A stretch of 33,919 bases of DNA from a virus, in IMG/VR virus record IMGVR_UViG_3300027976_000116, positions 1 through 33,919 of that record; one strand, written 5' to 3'. The notes under the pieces are model-generated. The model made no database searches and was not told the DNA's origin. It was given only the letters and a program-made list of their open reading frames with translations. A program made the position numbers and the translations under genes. This document shows positions 17,691-26,081 of the stretch, piece by piece. The number at the start of each line of letters is the position of its first letter. Positions within the stretch are counted from its first letter, which is position 1.

Positions 17691-18094
17691 TAATCATCAC
17701 TTCCATATTTATTATATGTATCTTGAGCAGCTTTCCAAGCACCCAAATCATTCATAGATGGGATAAAGCCTTCTTCCATTCTTTGTTTTTGTTCTGAGTA
17801 TTCTTCTTCTGAGATTCTAGTTAGTCCTGGTACAAAAATGCACTCTCCGTCTCCTTCATCCCCGTAATATTTTGCAGCGTCACGGAGTTTAGCAATCTGA
17901 GATATGTCACCTTTCATGGATTCAATGTTTAATACAGAGCCATTACCATCTGTAAACCATCGGCCTCCAGATTTTTTGTAAACATATAGGCCCCAGTCAT
18001 AGTGTTTTTCAATAACTTTAGCCCGAGATTCTCCCACTTGCCCCTTCATTTTGGGTAAATTTTTCTTTTTGGGTGGCATATTTGGAGTATTCAT
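17690..18094 (-). CDS. Small conserved-looking protein upstream of portal, unknown
   Basis: A 134-residue soluble protein with a basic N-terminus (MPPKKKNLPKMKGQ) and a central segment (HYDWGLYVYKKSGGRWFTDG). An acidic C-terminus follows. I do not recognise the family. It is translationally coupled to the portal (one-base overlap), so it may be a virion or packaging-related partner. The start at 18094 is supported by a TGGTATACT box 7 nt upstream, giving a leaderless mRNA; there is no ribosome site. The promoter begins directly after the stop of the LamG gene, so this gene likely opens the head operon. Confidence 0.8.
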   Translation of the reverse strand: MNTPNMPPKKKNLPKMKGQVGESRAKVIEKHYDWGLYVYKKSGGRWFTDGNGSVLNIESMKGDISQIAKLRDAAKYYGDEGDGECIFVPGLTRISEEEYSEQKQRMEEGFIPSMNDLGAWKAAQDTYNKYGSDD

Positions 18095-18101
18095 AACAAC
18101 A

Positions 18102-18110
18102 AGTATACCA
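18102..18110 (-). promoter_or_regulatory. Extended -10 promoter, leaderless start of the head operon
   Basis: The minus strand reads TGGTATACT with 7 nt to ATG 18094. It lies within the 18-bp gap after the LamG gene stop and would drive the small protein and portal, and possibly the protease. Confidence 0.6.
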
Positions 18111-18112
18111 TA

Positions 18113-21100
18113 TTAGACAGCATCAACAGTTGTTTTGAACACTAGGATGTCACTATAAACTTTATATTCATAGGAGTTTACCGAAAAAACTTTATCTGTG
18201 TCAATAATAATTTTATTAGTCCCTGTATATGTTTTATAAATTACTGCAGGGTCTACCCCATAATAGCTTGTTGATGCCAATATTAAAACACCATCCCACA
18301 TATATGAGGAAGATTTCCAGTAATCCCACTCAAGGGTAAGTGGTGAAGAATTTTTAACAGCAAACCACGGCCTAACTTCTATCTGTTGGACTTCTTGTAG
18401 GTTTGTAGACTGATAATAGGATATTGTATTAAAGGTTATTGGACCATTTAAGTTTATTGATCCTGACATGTTTTCAAAATTTAGAAGGTTGGGGAAAGAT
18501 ATCCCTAAGAATCCCCACTCTTTTACTGTTATGACTGGCTCTTTTACTATTTTACCGTTCCAATAAAAAGCAATGCCATCCTCAACATTACCAGTTTTGA
18601 CATTTATTGCATAAATTTTTGCCCTTTGTCCAGTTGGGTGGATAGCAGACATATAAAATTTTATATGAGCATTTTTTGATTTAATCTCAAATATTTCTGT
18701 TGCAGCATAGGGAAATGAATCTTGGTCATATCTAATAGCTGACTGCATTGCCATTACTTTAAAATTTGAAGACATTTCTTTATTAATTGGGATAGCTAGC
18801 CCTCTATTAATCAATGGGTCATTTACACCTTTAATCTCAATACCCGTATATCTTGTTAAATAAAGATACGGAGAGCTACCTTTATAAATTGTAAATGGAT
18901 TCTTGTCTTTATAACTATAGTAAAATCCTGCTTTTTTATATGGGTATAGTTGATTTCCAAACTTAGTTCCAATTGGATTTGGAGATGTAGAATTAAATGC
19001 TTGTGATGCATACTCCATATTTCTAATTTCAACTTTATTTTTTAAAATTCTTTTAACATTAAACTCAAGGTGTGTAACAATTGCTAAATCCAAAACTGAT
19101 ACATTTGAGGGAGGATAGATAATCATATTATTAATAACTTCGTACTTTGTGTTAATCCATTCCTCTCCTGGATTGACAATTGAATCGTTAGAGGGTTTTT
19201 GAATATTTGTGAAATTAGACTGTGAAACATTTGCTCCATTTTTTATATATTGAAACGTTATATAAGACCTTACTAAAGATTTAGAAGTATCATATTTATA
19301 GTTTTTATAAACTTTATTTTTTAAATCACTGTAGTCTAAGTACCCAGTAAAAAGTTGATTATCTAAAGAGCTATACGATCTTTCAAGTGGGATTGTATAT
19401 TCATTTTTTAGCTCTTGATAAGTCCAAGATCCAGCCTGCTCTTCTTCAATAAAAATAGATGGGGCTGGATAGTTTACATTAAACTGAATTAAGTCTAAAT
19501 CATAGTAATCTTTATTTTTTTTATTTTTTACATATTGGGCAAAATAAGTTAATGGAATATAGTCTTCCCAATACCCCTGAATATCTATATCCAGAGTATA
19601 CGTATCAAAGTATTTTGATGGAGATAGGGTGTAGCTTGCAGTATGAGATTGAAATTCTTGTTCTGCAAAAGAAGAGATATCTCCGCCATCTATGGCATTT
19701 TCCCACTCTGCAGGATTGTTGCCAAAATAATTTTCCGAAGAGTTAAAAATTACGTCTGGGGTTTCTAAATAGATATCAAAAAGATCTTCATCCCCAATAG
19801 GAATTCCTTTTGCATTAAAAAGATTACTAATTATGTTATGATTTCTATCTGTACATAGCCCAACGCTATACACATTTCCTTTGAAGGTTTGAGTCAGGTT
19901 AGATTTTCCACATACATACATCTTAAGAATGTTTTGATTTCCAAAGAATGATGCAACTTTTCCTCCAAAGTAATTAGAAATATTATCTAAATCAACCCCA
20001 ACTGAAAATACTGTACCTTCTCCTGGATAGGAAAATTTTGCCAATGGCATATCAACCGAACTAAGAACATACTCAATGCCTGTTGTGCTTACTGTTATTT
20101 CAAAATATTCCTGTGAGTTTTGTGCTTCTACTCTAAATAATATTTGTTTGTTTAATGGCTCTTCTAGTATTTTAAATGATCCATAAAAAGATCTTACCTT
20201 TTGTTTTAAAAAATTAAAATCTTTAAATAGCATGTAAGCATTTTCAATAGAAGAAAAAGAAAAAAAATTATCTGACTCACTTTGTTGATTATTTAGTACT
20301 GAGTACAAAGACTCTAAAGATCCTGAGCTTAGTATAATCTCGGGGAGCTCATATTCTGGAGTCTTAAGCCTGTTGCTTTCTACAACTAGGTTATCTATTA
20401 TTGCCTGATTCCATTTTCCAATATTTGGATAAGAATAATTATTTGTATAATCTGCAAAAGAATAATCTATATATACTGAAGACCCACTATAGGCTTGATT
20501 AATTCCTTCGGGAATATCAACTGCTTGCCCAAAAGCAAATCTTTTTTTTGCTAGTAAAAGTGGAACCTGGTAAGTATAGATAGCAACGCAATCAATCTCA
20601 AAAGGGTTAACGTCTTCATAAGAATAAAACCCAATCCAGTCTTGTTCTTTACCTAGGCTATTAATCTTTGGGGGTAGTAAAAGTTCTGATGTCAAGTAAT
20701 TTAAAGATATTACTTCTTCACCATTAATTAACAATGAACTATAGTTTTCTGAAACTCTAATATGAACAAGCATTGGCCTTGTCCACTCCCCTACATAATA
20801 AGATCCAGAATTATTTCCAATTTTTAAAACTAAGAATGGCCCTTCTATATATAGCCCATCATCTGAGCCGATTGGTCCTATTATTCTTTTCTTTATAAGA
20901 GAATCCGAATTTATTCTTACCCAACACTCCAGGGTATAGTTTTTATATTGTCCCTCATCACCAAGGAAGCCTAGGCTTGGAATTATTACTGATGGCTGAC
21001 CATTGTTTGGCAAAATTTTTGTTAAATTTGAAGCCCCATAAACTAATGGAATTCCAGTATTTTTTGCTGCAAGAAAATTATTATTTGCAAGATAATACCC

Positions 21101-21790
21101 TTTTTTATTTTGCAACCCATAAGCATTTGCAACAATTCCCTTTGTTGTATTAATTGCAATTGTGCTAGGAATATTTACTGGATTTATTCCAAGAGATGAC
21201 GAGTTAAACTCTTCAGCCCATTGACCAACAGTAATTCCATTAATTAAGAATTGATAGTCTTCTTCAGAACTTGCTCCACCAATATAGTTTATTTTAATTA
21301 TAATTCTAAACTCAGTATTGTCTTCTGGAATATCAAAAGTCTCAGATATAAAAAACCATTTATCTTTTACAGACGTGGTGTATTTTTTTAATCTTTCAGT
21401 TCTTGCACCACTCGTAGTGTCATAATATTCATAACCTATTTCAAAACTAGAGGCATATGCACTTATAGAATTAAAAAATCCTCCTATAGAAAATGTTGCC
21501 AATGTTTGATTTAGGGTTGAGAAGTTGGTAATATCATTGCTTACGCAAACTATCTGACTAAAGTCATCATCTGTCAAGGTGCCAGTAATTTTTGTTGTTT
21601 GGCTATCAGGAAATGGCTCATCTGATAAAGAATAAACGCTGGCTGATCCATTCTCAATGTTCCAAGTAGTAACATCTCTACCAGGCTCATCTACCAAACT
21701 TATATAGTCAGCCTTGTCATCCAGAGACCATAAAGCAACAGGGTGCTCTGCATATATTTTTTCTGCATAGAGATTAGATGGAGTAGGCAT
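18113..21790 (-). CDS. Large LamG-type structural (adhesin/tail) protein
   Basis: A 1225-residue protein that begins with an AEHPVALWSLDD motif (residues 14-25), the opening seen in laminin-G/concanavalin-like domains of phage structural proteins. A second lectin-like jelly-roll is suggested at about 225-405 (YKNYTLECWVRI, then WTRPMLVHIRVSENYSSLLI). The rest is rich in Tyr, Asn, Ser and beta strands, with no cysteine-rich or catalytic signature. A role in binding host surface glycans is the likely reading. It is unusual in sitting between a ribonucleotide reductase and the head genes rather than with the tail fibres. It starts at ATG 21790, 8 nt from a TGGTAAAAT box. Confidence 0.85.
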   Translation of the reverse strand: MPTPSNLYAEKIYAEHPVALWSLDDKADYISLVDEPGRDVTTWNIENGSASVYSLSDEPFPDSQTTKITGTLTDDDFSQIVCVSNDITNFSTLNQTLATFSIGGFFNSISAYASSFEIGYEYYDTTSGARTERLKKYTTSVKDKWFFISETFDIPEDNTEFRIIIKINYIGGASSEEDYQFLINGITVGQWAEEFNSSSLGINPVNIPSTIAINTTKGIVANAYGLQNKKGYYLANNNFLAAKNTGIPLVYGASNLTKILPNNGQPSVIIPSLGFLGDEGQYKNYTLECWVRINSDSLIKKRIIGPIGSDDGLYIEGPFLVLKIGNNSGSYYVGEWTRPMLVHIRVSENYSSLLINGEEVISLNYLTSELLLPPKINSLGKEQDWIGFYSYEDVNPFEIDCVAIYTYQVPLLLAKKRFAFGQAVDIPEGINQAYSGSSVYIDYSFADYTNNYSYPNIGKWNQAIIDNLVVESNRLKTPEYELPEIILSSGSLESLYSVLNNQQSESDNFFSFSSIENAYMLFKDFNFLKQKVRSFYGSFKILEEPLNKQILFRVEAQNSQEYFEITVSTTGIEYVLSSVDMPLAKFSYPGEGTVFSVGVDLDNISNYFGGKVASFFGNQNILKMYVCGKSNLTQTFKGNVYSVGLCTDRNHNIISNLFNAKGIPIGDEDLFDIYLETPDVIFNSSENYFGNNPAEWENAIDGGDISSFAEQEFQSHTASYTLSPSKYFDTYTLDIDIQGYWEDYIPLTYFAQYVKNKKNKDYYDLDLIQFNVNYPAPSIFIEEEQAGSWTYQELKNEYTIPLERSYSSLDNQLFTGYLDYSDLKNKVYKNYKYDTSKSLVRSYITFQYIKNGANVSQSNFTNIQKPSNDSIVNPGEEWINTKYEVINNMIIYPPSNVSVLDLAIVTHLEFNVKRILKNKVEIRNMEYASQAFNSTSPNPIGTKFGNQLYPYKKAGFYYSYKDKNPFTIYKGSSPYLYLTRYTGIEIKGVNDPLINRGLAIPINKEMSSNFKVMAMQSAIRYDQDSFPYAATEIFEIKSKNAHIKFYMSAIHPTGQRAKIYAINVKTGNVEDGIAFYWNGKIVKEPVITVKEWGFLGISFPNLLNFENMSGSINLNGPITFNTISYYQSTNLQEVQQIEVRPWFAVKNSSPLTLEWDYWKSSSYMWDGVLILASTSYYGVDPAVIYKTYTGTNKIIIDTDKVFSVNSYEYKVYSDILVFKTTVDAV

Positions 21791-21798
21791 TGTACTCT

Positions 21799-21807
21799 AT
21801 TTTACCA
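21799..21807 (-). promoter_or_regulatory. Extended -10 promoter, leaderless start of the LamG gene
   Basis: The minus strand reads TGGTAAAAT, 8 nt from ATG 21790, within the 22-bp gap after the reductase gene. It differs by one base from the TGGTATAAT form. Confidence 0.5.
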
Positions 21808-21812
21808 TACGG

Positions 21813-23843
21813 CTACTTGATTTTTATCTCACAGTAGTCTGTTGTACAATAGGCCTCTCCTTGTGCTTCAAGGTTATCAATACCGTCGTAAATTGCAGTA
21901 AAATCAATATGCTTCAACTTGCCAATATATGACTCATACTCTTCTTCAGTAATTCCTGTATATGGTTGTTGTGGATAAACAGTATTACCCATTGGCAAGA
22001 AAGATACAGCCTTTAGTTGTCCCTCATACATATGAAGGACAGGAGCAACATGCTTAGACTCTGTTTCCTTATCAAAGGATAATGTTACAGATACGCCATT
22101 GTCTGACCAGTACTTTTGAGCAGTTGCTGCAAGAGCAATTTTTTCAAATAAAGTAACTTCTTTTTCAGATCTCTGCTCTCCAGTCTTAACTGGAAAATAA
22201 ACTACTGAAGTATTTGCTGAAACAACATCTGCTTCAATCGTATAGTCTGCTGCTTTAAATAAATGAAGCATTGGATCTGTATTTCCAAAACGAATAGCAC
22301 GAAGATAGAATGCTCCACCAGGCCCCCAGTGAACTCCAGGAGTTGCGCCAGAAAGAATTGAAACAGAACCTGAAGGTTTTACAGTTGTTACACGAATTGA
22401 CTCACGAACACATAGCCATTCTGAGTATTTCTTATCGTAATGACGAATCTTTTTATATCCTTCGTCCATCCATTCACGAACTGCTGGTAAACCATTTTCA
22501 TCAGCAAATGATGCAATACCTGTTAAGGATGTTCCAATACGACGATTACGTTGCATGATACCGTTTGTTTGTGGCCAGTGTGTTGGAAGAAGTGTTACAG
22601 TCTTTCCATAAAGATAAGCAAACTTCAATGTCTTGAGGAAGTCCTCCTTGGAGTCGTGACGATTTAAGTGCACTTCTACAAGTGTACATAATTCGTATGA
22701 TTCCAATGGCTGCTCCGCACAAGGATTGAAGCCCATCACTCGATAGTCTTTGCCATCTGCAGGATCTGCAAGACGACCATAATTACGAGCAACATCAAGC
22801 CAAACAAACCCTGGCTCTCCATTGTCAATAATTAAATCTGTATATTTTTCATAATCCATTCCTACCGTTGCAGAAATAGAATTGTTAGACATCCATGCCC
22901 ATCCTGGATTTTCTGAATCAAAAGAGTTACGCTCTGGAAAAACTTCTGCATTCTTTAGATTAATAAAGTTATCATCTTCTGGTGTACCCAAAGCAAGAGT
23001 TGCTGAGCGACGAACATTTCCAGAAACAACACATGTTCCAATAAGGTTAATAATATCTGTGATCCCACGAGAATCTAGAGTCTCCCCTGCTCTAGAGCCA
23101 ATAACCTTGTCGATCTGCTCATGCATACGAATAAGTGGTGCTGGTCCGCTAGCAACCCCTCCAAAGCCTTTAATGGGGGCTCCTAGAGGACGTATCAAGT
23201 CATAGTTAAACTTTTGAATAGACTGGTTTGGTCTTAGGTATGAGTTAATTAAAATACGAACTGATTCTACCCATCCATCACGAGTGTCTGGGATTTCATA
23301 GATCACTTCTGGCTCTGTAGGTTGACAGATTTGAATATTCTTATCCTGTCCTAAAGTGTCAAAGCCAACACCAATTCCAAGCATCAGCGCATCCATTACC
23401 CATGAAAATAAAGCACCTGGATCATTTTTATCAATATCTTTTGTTGATACCATTGCGCAGTTTTGGAGTGCTGCAGAGTTTTTCTTTTCCATTGTCATAT
23501 GTGTTCCAAATGTCCACATGCCACGACCTGGAGGTGTCCACTTTAATTCAAACATTCTTTGAAATGCTTCTTGTGCTGACTTCTGAGCCTTATAGTCATT
23601 CCATGGTAAACGGTTTTCTTTAGCATGATTTTTTTGAACCGAATACATCCCCTCGATTACACGGCGACAAACCTCATGCCATCTTTCTTTAGTTCCATCT
23701 TCTTTCATACGAGAGTATGTACGAATAAAAGTAATCTCTCCAAGTGAATTTTCTGCTGCATCTTTAAACCCAAATGGGCTCGCTTGGTTTTTATACTTTT
23801 CTATAAAGTCCTCTGGTAATTTAAAACTAAAAAAATCTGACAT
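21813..23843 (-). CDS. nrdJ: Class II (adenosylcobalamin-dependent) ribonucleoside triphosphate reductase
   Basis: A 676-residue monomeric reductase that makes deoxynucleotides using vitamin B12 instead of oxygen or a second subunit. Visible catalytic residues match the Lactobacillus enzyme: the redox pair C129 (LQNCAMV) and C386 (YELCTLVE), thiyl Cys C375 with N373 and E377 in FNPCAEQ, and C-terminal shuttle cysteines C666 and C671 in YCTTDYCEIK. The spacing of 11 between the active cysteine and the second redox cysteine equals that in the reference enzyme. The length is near the usual about 740. It needs cobalamin from the host. A promoter and AAAGGAC ribosome site precede the start, and the LamG gene follows after 22 bp. 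Confidence 0.95.
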   Translation of the reverse strand: MSDFFSFKLPEDFIEKYKNQASPFGFKDAAENSLGEITFIRTYSRMKEDGTKERWHEVCRRVIEGMYSVQKNHAKENRLPWNDYKAQKSAQEAFQRMFELKWTPPGRGMWTFGTHMTMEKKNSAALQNCAMVSTKDIDKNDPGALFSWVMDALMLGIGVGFDTLGQDKNIQICQPTEPEVIYEIPDTRDGWVESVRILINSYLRPNQSIQKFNYDLIRPLGAPIKGFGGVASGPAPLIRMHEQIDKVIGSRAGETLDSRGITDIINLIGTCVVSGNVRRSATLALGTPEDDNFINLKNAEVFPERNSFDSENPGWAWMSNNSISATVGMDYEKYTDLIIDNGEPGFVWLDVARNYGRLADPADGKDYRVMGFNPCAEQPLESYELCTLVEVHLNRHDSKEDFLKTLKFAYLYGKTVTLLPTHWPQTNGIMQRNRRIGTSLTGIASFADENGLPAVREWMDEGYKKIRHYDKKYSEWLCVRESIRVTTVKPSGSVSILSGATPGVHWGPGGAFYLRAIRFGNTDPMLHLFKAADYTIEADVVSANTSVVYFPVKTGEQRSEKEVTLFEKIALAATAQKYWSDNGVSVTLSFDKETESKHVAPVLHMYEGQLKAVSFLPMGNTVYPQQPYTGITEEEYESYIGKLKHIDFTAIYDGIDNLEAQGEAYCTTDYCEIKIK

Positions 23844-23877
23844 AGTGTTTCGTCCTTTCTAAAACGGAATAAGGTTA

Positions 23878-23886
23878 AGTATAGCA
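23878..23886 (-). promoter_or_regulatory. Extended -10 promoter of the reductase gene
   Basis: The minus strand reads TGCTATACT, 34 nt upstream of ATG 23843. An 8-bp inverted repeat abuts it on the upstream side. Confidence 0.55.
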
Positions 23887-23910
23887 GAGTTTTATAAAAA
23901 ACAAAACTCT
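23886..23910 (-). promoter_or_regulatory. Inverted repeat abutting the reductase promoter (operator or weak terminator)
   Basis: AGAGTTTT pairs with AAAACTCT across a 9-nt AT-rich spacer. The right arm ends on the first base of the TGCTATACT box. It lacks the GC-rich stem of a strong terminator, so a repressor or sensor binding site is an alternative. It also lies after the short-chain dehydrogenase gene and could end that transcript. Confidence 0.4.
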
Positions 23911-23972
23911 ACCTAAAGTTATTGTTTATGGTTAGTTTTATAAAAGTGTAACCCAATATATTTTTTATAAAG

Positions 23973-24044
23973 TTATGCAAGTTTATATTCTGTTAAGAAG
24001 TCTTGCACCTCATAGACATCATCATATAATTTATTTATATTCAT
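23973..24044 (-). CDS. Possible 23-residue peptide
   Basis: A short frame (MNINKLYDDVYEVQDFLTEY plus KLA) starts 5 nt after the stop of the dehydrogenase/reductase gene. Its composition is protein-like, with alternating charged and hydrophobic residues suited to an amphipathic helix. No ribosome site is visible, so it would rely on coupling to the gene before it. The 206-bp gap that contains it otherwise holds the reductase promoter and an inverted repeat. This could be a remnant or chance. Confidence 0.3.
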   Translation of the reverse strand: MNINKLYDDVYEVQDFLTEYKLA

Positions 24045-24049
24045 TTTGT

Positions 24050-24718
24050 TTACATATACTTACTGTTAGATATGTGGCTAACCTCTAGATGGTTAATATT
24101 AAAATGTTTAGGTAGAGATCCTACCCATCTAATTGTTTCTGCCATATCTTCTGCAGTTAAAGCATTCTCCTTCTTTTCAATTTGAGTATCTATTGTGCCT
24201 GGACAAATTTCTGTTACTTTAATTCCGTACTCTGGAAACTCCATTCTCATAGTATCAACCAAGGCCATTTCACCTCTTTTTGCATTACTATAATTTCCCC
24301 CGCCTCTAAATGGTATTTTTCCACATAGAGAGGTTATAAATATAATTGTAGCAGATTGTGATTTTTTCATAGATGGCACAAATAATTGAGATAAATACAT
24401 TGGTCCAGACACATTAATATCGTATGCTCTTCTAAAATTATCCATAGTTTCATTAATAATAAAAGTTGGACCTGAGCCACCACCTGCATTATTTACTAAC
24501 AGGTCTAGGGTAATATCTTTATATTTTTCAAAAAAGTTTTTTATTTCTTTTTCTTGAGTAATATCTAATTGATAGACTTCCACATTTTCAGAGACAAGAT
24601 TAGAAATTTTGCTAAGATCTCTTGAAACAGCAATGACCTTGTATCCATTTTCAGATAAAAGTTTTACAGTCGCATATCCAACGCCTTTACTAGCACCAGT
24701 AACTATAGCAGTTTTCAA
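24050..24718 (-). CDS. Short-chain dehydrogenase/reductase (SDR)
   Basis: A 222-residue classical SDR, an NAD(P)-dependent alcohol/ketone oxidoreductase. Visible motifs are the cofactor loop TGASKGVG (residues 7-14), NNAG (76-79), and the catalytic Ser130 with Y143-x3-K147 (YSNAK). The start codon is TTG at 24718 (M-KTAIVTGAS), the usual distance before the Gly loop; no ATG or ribosome site is seen, so it may be coupled to the preceding dioxygenase gene, 5 nt upstream. It closes the dioxygenase island, so oxidation or reduction of a hydroxylated product is one possible role. Many SDRs act on sugars or lipids, so the substrate is open. Confidence 0.9.
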   Translation of the reverse strand: MKTAIVTGASKGVGYATVKLLSENGYKVIAVSRDLSKISNLVSENVEVYQLDITQEKEIKNFFEKYKDITLDLLVNNAGGGSGPTFIINETMDNFRRAYDINVSGPMYLSQLFVPSMKKSQSATIIFITSLCGKIPFRGGGNYSNAKRGEMALVDTMRMEFPEYGIKVTEICPGTIDTQIEKKENALTAEDMAETIRWVGSLPKHFNINHLEVSHISNSKYM

Positions 24719-24723
24719 TTATT

Positions 24724-25410
24724 TTACATATCTTTTTTTATAGTCATATTATTGTGTATCCAGTGTCCTGGAATCATATACTTAAATCCTGATTTTAAAA
24801 GATGCGCTGTATGATAATAAGGAGCAGCAGATGGAAATATAACAATACTTCCTGCTTTTGGTTTTATTGAAAAATCAAAAGAGTTATTATTTTTTGCAAG
24901 TTCATGATCTAATTCAGTTGAAGGTTTGTTGGAATAGTCAGACATCTTAAAAGACAATTCTCCTCCTTCGTAGTCATCATTAAGATAAATATTAAAAGAA
25001 TATCTTAATGTTACATCTCCATCATTTTGATCAAAGTGTGCTCCCATACCCATTCCAGAATTATATTTTTTTATATTAAAAACTGGGAAAAGGTTTGGTT
25101 CATCTTTGTCTCCTAAAGATTCAGCATAATCTTTGCAAACAGCATAAAAAGAATCAAAGATTGTATTATAAACATACAACATTTTACTTTTGTATGGCTC
25201 ACTCATACTATTGATTTTATTTAAATCATAAGTTTTTGTTTTTCCATATATAAATTTTTTATCATTTGAAGCAGTCCAGTCTAGCCATGAAGTTAGATTG
25301 TCTTCTTTTTCCATATTATCAAGATCGTTAATAGTCTTCATCAATTGATCAAAGTCTTTTACACTATCTTCATAGTAATAAACCTTTTCATCAAATATTT
25401 TTTTATTCAT
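24724..25410 (-). CDS. 2-oxoglutarate/Fe(II) dioxygenase 9 (prolyl-hydroxylase-like, Lys type)
   Basis: A 228-residue P4H-like dioxygenase. Iron ligands are H125 and D127 in GAHFDQ and H200 in YYHTAH. K210 is 10 residues after the distal His, the position that binds the 2-oxoglutarate carboxylate. The double-stranded beta-helix core carries the family's YLNDDYEGGELSF. A Ser/Asn-rich insertion of about 25 residues (near 158-180) separates that strand from the KPKAGSIVIFPS strand. The N-terminal 90 residues are helical and may recognise the substrate. It starts at ATG 25410 with AAGGAG upstream, 11 nt after the previous dioxygenase gene. Confidence 0.88.
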   Translation of the reverse strand: MNKKIFDEKVYYYEDSVKDFDQLMKTINDLDNMEKEDNLTSWLDWTASNDKKFIYGKTKTYDLNKINSMSEPYKSKMLYVYNTIFDSFYAVCKDYAESLGDKDEPNLFPVFNIKKYNSGMGMGAHFDQNDGDVTLRYSFNIYLNDDYEGGELSFKMSDYSNKPSTELDHELAKNNNSFDFSIKPKAGSIVIFPSAAPYYHTAHLLKSGFKYMIPGHWIHNNMTIKKDM

Positions 25411-25421
25411 TTTTTTCTCCT

Positions 25422-26081
25422 TTAGTATTTATTTTTTTCATAAAAATTTTTTTCTTTAACAAATCCTACTAGAACATATCTTGTTGGACCATCACCAACA
25501 TATTTTACACCATGTTCGTATTCTTCTGTTCCTGGAAAAAACAAAAGAGTTCCTGGTTTTGGCTTTAATTCTATTCCTAGTTTTGGAAAAAAAATGTTTC
25601 CTTCGGAATAGTCGTCATTTATATAAACAATAGTAGCATACCTAATCGATGGGTCAGTGTGTTGATCTGTGTGTGATTTTAATTCAACTCCACTCTGCAT
25701 TCTTTGAATTGTAGCAAGACCGCTTAATTCTAAAGAATCGTATGACTCTGATATCATAGAGTTTAGTTTATTGTATATTGGTCTGTATATTTCATGATTA
25801 GTTATGTTAAAATTTTTATCTAACCAGTTTTGAGTAATCTCAAATTTTCCTTCAGCAACAAGATTATCAACATCCTCTCTGCCAAATTTTTCTAAACAAA
25901 AAGTTTTTAAATTTCCCATGTATTCTACTTCCCAGTCTGACTGAGATGTATTGTTTATTATTTTCCAAAAAACATCTAAATCTTCTTTTAATAAAAAATT
26001 TTCAACAGATATTAAACTATCTGTAATTTCTTTAAATTTAAAACCATTTTGTATTAATTGTTTTTTAAAAGAATCAAGCAT
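25422..26081 (-). CDS. 2-oxoglutarate/Fe(II) dioxygenase 8 (Arg type)
   Basis: A 219-residue member. Iron ligands are H137 and D139 (SHTDQHTD) and H190 (YEHGV). The 2-oxoglutarate anchor is R201, here 11 rather than 10 residues after the distal His because of one extra residue in the loop (GDGPTRYV). The strand usually reading NDDYEGGEL is NDDYSEGNIFF. It overlaps the previous gene by 8 nt (ATGCTTGA), so the two are coupled. A helical N-terminal domain of about 120 residues precedes the core. Overall it looks intact and catalytically competent. Confidence 0.87.
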   Translation of the reverse strand: MLDSFKKQLIQNGFKFKEITDSLISVENFLLKEDLDVFWKIINNTSQSDWEVEYMGNLKTFCLEKFGREDVDNLVAEGKFEITQNWLDKNFNITNHEIYRPIYNKLNSMISESYDSLELSGLATIQRMQSGVELKSHTDQHTDPSIRYATIVYINDDYSEGNIFFPKLGIELKPKPGTLLFFPGTEEYEHGVKYVGDGPTRYVLVGFVKEKNFYEKNKY

